Positions 63,609 through 64,000 of a DNA stretch of 64,000 nucleotides are shown piece by piece. Positions within the stretch are counted from its first letter, which is position 1; every line of letters starts with the position of its first letter. Origin of the DNA: Lutjanus erythropterus (Eukaryota; Chordata; Actinopteri; Lutjaniformes; Lutjanidae); assembly GCA_020091685.1 (NCBI GenBank), contig CM034599.1:3627641-3691640 (forward strand), written 5' to 3'. Below the pieces are notes generated by a model that worked only from the letters and a program-made list of their open reading frames with translations, did not search any database and had not been told where the DNA came from. Both the position numbers and the translations under genes were made by a program.

Positions 63609-64000
63609 ACCAGTGGGGACTTATTTTTTTCTGCTTGGATTTTCAGTTGATGAAGTTTCTATAGGCAGTTCTCTTTCTCGCTGTTCAGCTCTGGTTGCTG
63701 TCGCTGCTGATTTCTCCCGGGAAAGACCTCCCCAACCCGAGGTGTTTAGAGCAGGAAATGAAAAAGCTTTCATGAACAGGAGATACAATAGGTTGAGTCA
63801 CTATTGTGGAGGAGCACAGCTGTAATTGATAGTACCAGAATGTCACAGGTTATTGCTTGACAGTCACGTTTTTTAAGGGGAATATGGTGGGTGAAAATGT
63901 TTTTTAAATTTTTTCCCTGTAAAATTCCTTTATAGGGATCGTTAGATTGGATTGACCACCACAGATTGGATTTCAAGTAATGTTGTATGAGGTACTTATT

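Overview
The window is intronic DNA of a ray-finned fish, most likely a percomorph teleost. It carries four internal exons of one gene, all on the + strand. Spliced in silico, the exons keep one open frame of 271 complete codons. The encoded protein is recognisably the extracellular region of the TMEM132 family: large single-pass type I neural membrane proteins with immunoglobulin-like and cohesin-like domains. The paralogue looks closest to the TMEM132D/C/B group, with tmem132d the best guess from remembered similarity. Neither the start codon nor the stop codon is in the window, and no other protein-coding gene of the host is visible on either strand.

Layout: intronic sequence at 1-3656; exon A 3657-3843; a 31.0 kb intron; exon B 34820-34963; a 12.5 kb intron; exon C 47449-47657; an 11.1 kb intron; exon D 58740-59013; then at least 5 kb of the next intron. 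All splice sites are GT-AG. Intron phases in order are 2, 0, 0, 2, 0. The remaining 98.7 percent of the window is non-coding.

The introns are full of old transposon-derived repeats typical of percomorph genomes. The clearest are: four copies of a GGTTCT-rich element with inverted ends and an internal tandem array (17.6, 29.8, 33.3 and 54.6 kb); two families whose ends read TTAAAGGGA(C/T)AGTTC; a dead Tc1/mariner-type transposon with a broken DDE transposase (25.6-26.6 kb); a broken THAP-domain remnant (23.7 kb); an 'AAGTACTT' family element with a second hairpin element inside it (4.3-5.0 kb); SINE- and LINE-like 3' tails; and long CA/GT and GA microsatellites. Nearly all the open reading frames of 60-168 codons are chance frames or lie inside repeats.

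I found no new biological system. The points most worth a second look are the paralogue identity of the TMEM132 exons, the GGTTCT element family, the THAP remnant, an intronic repeat carrying two DR1-type nuclear-receptor half-site pairs, an A-rich minisatellite at 40.7-41.0 kb, and several repeat-free, homeodomain-motif-rich intronic blocks that could be conserved non-coding elements.
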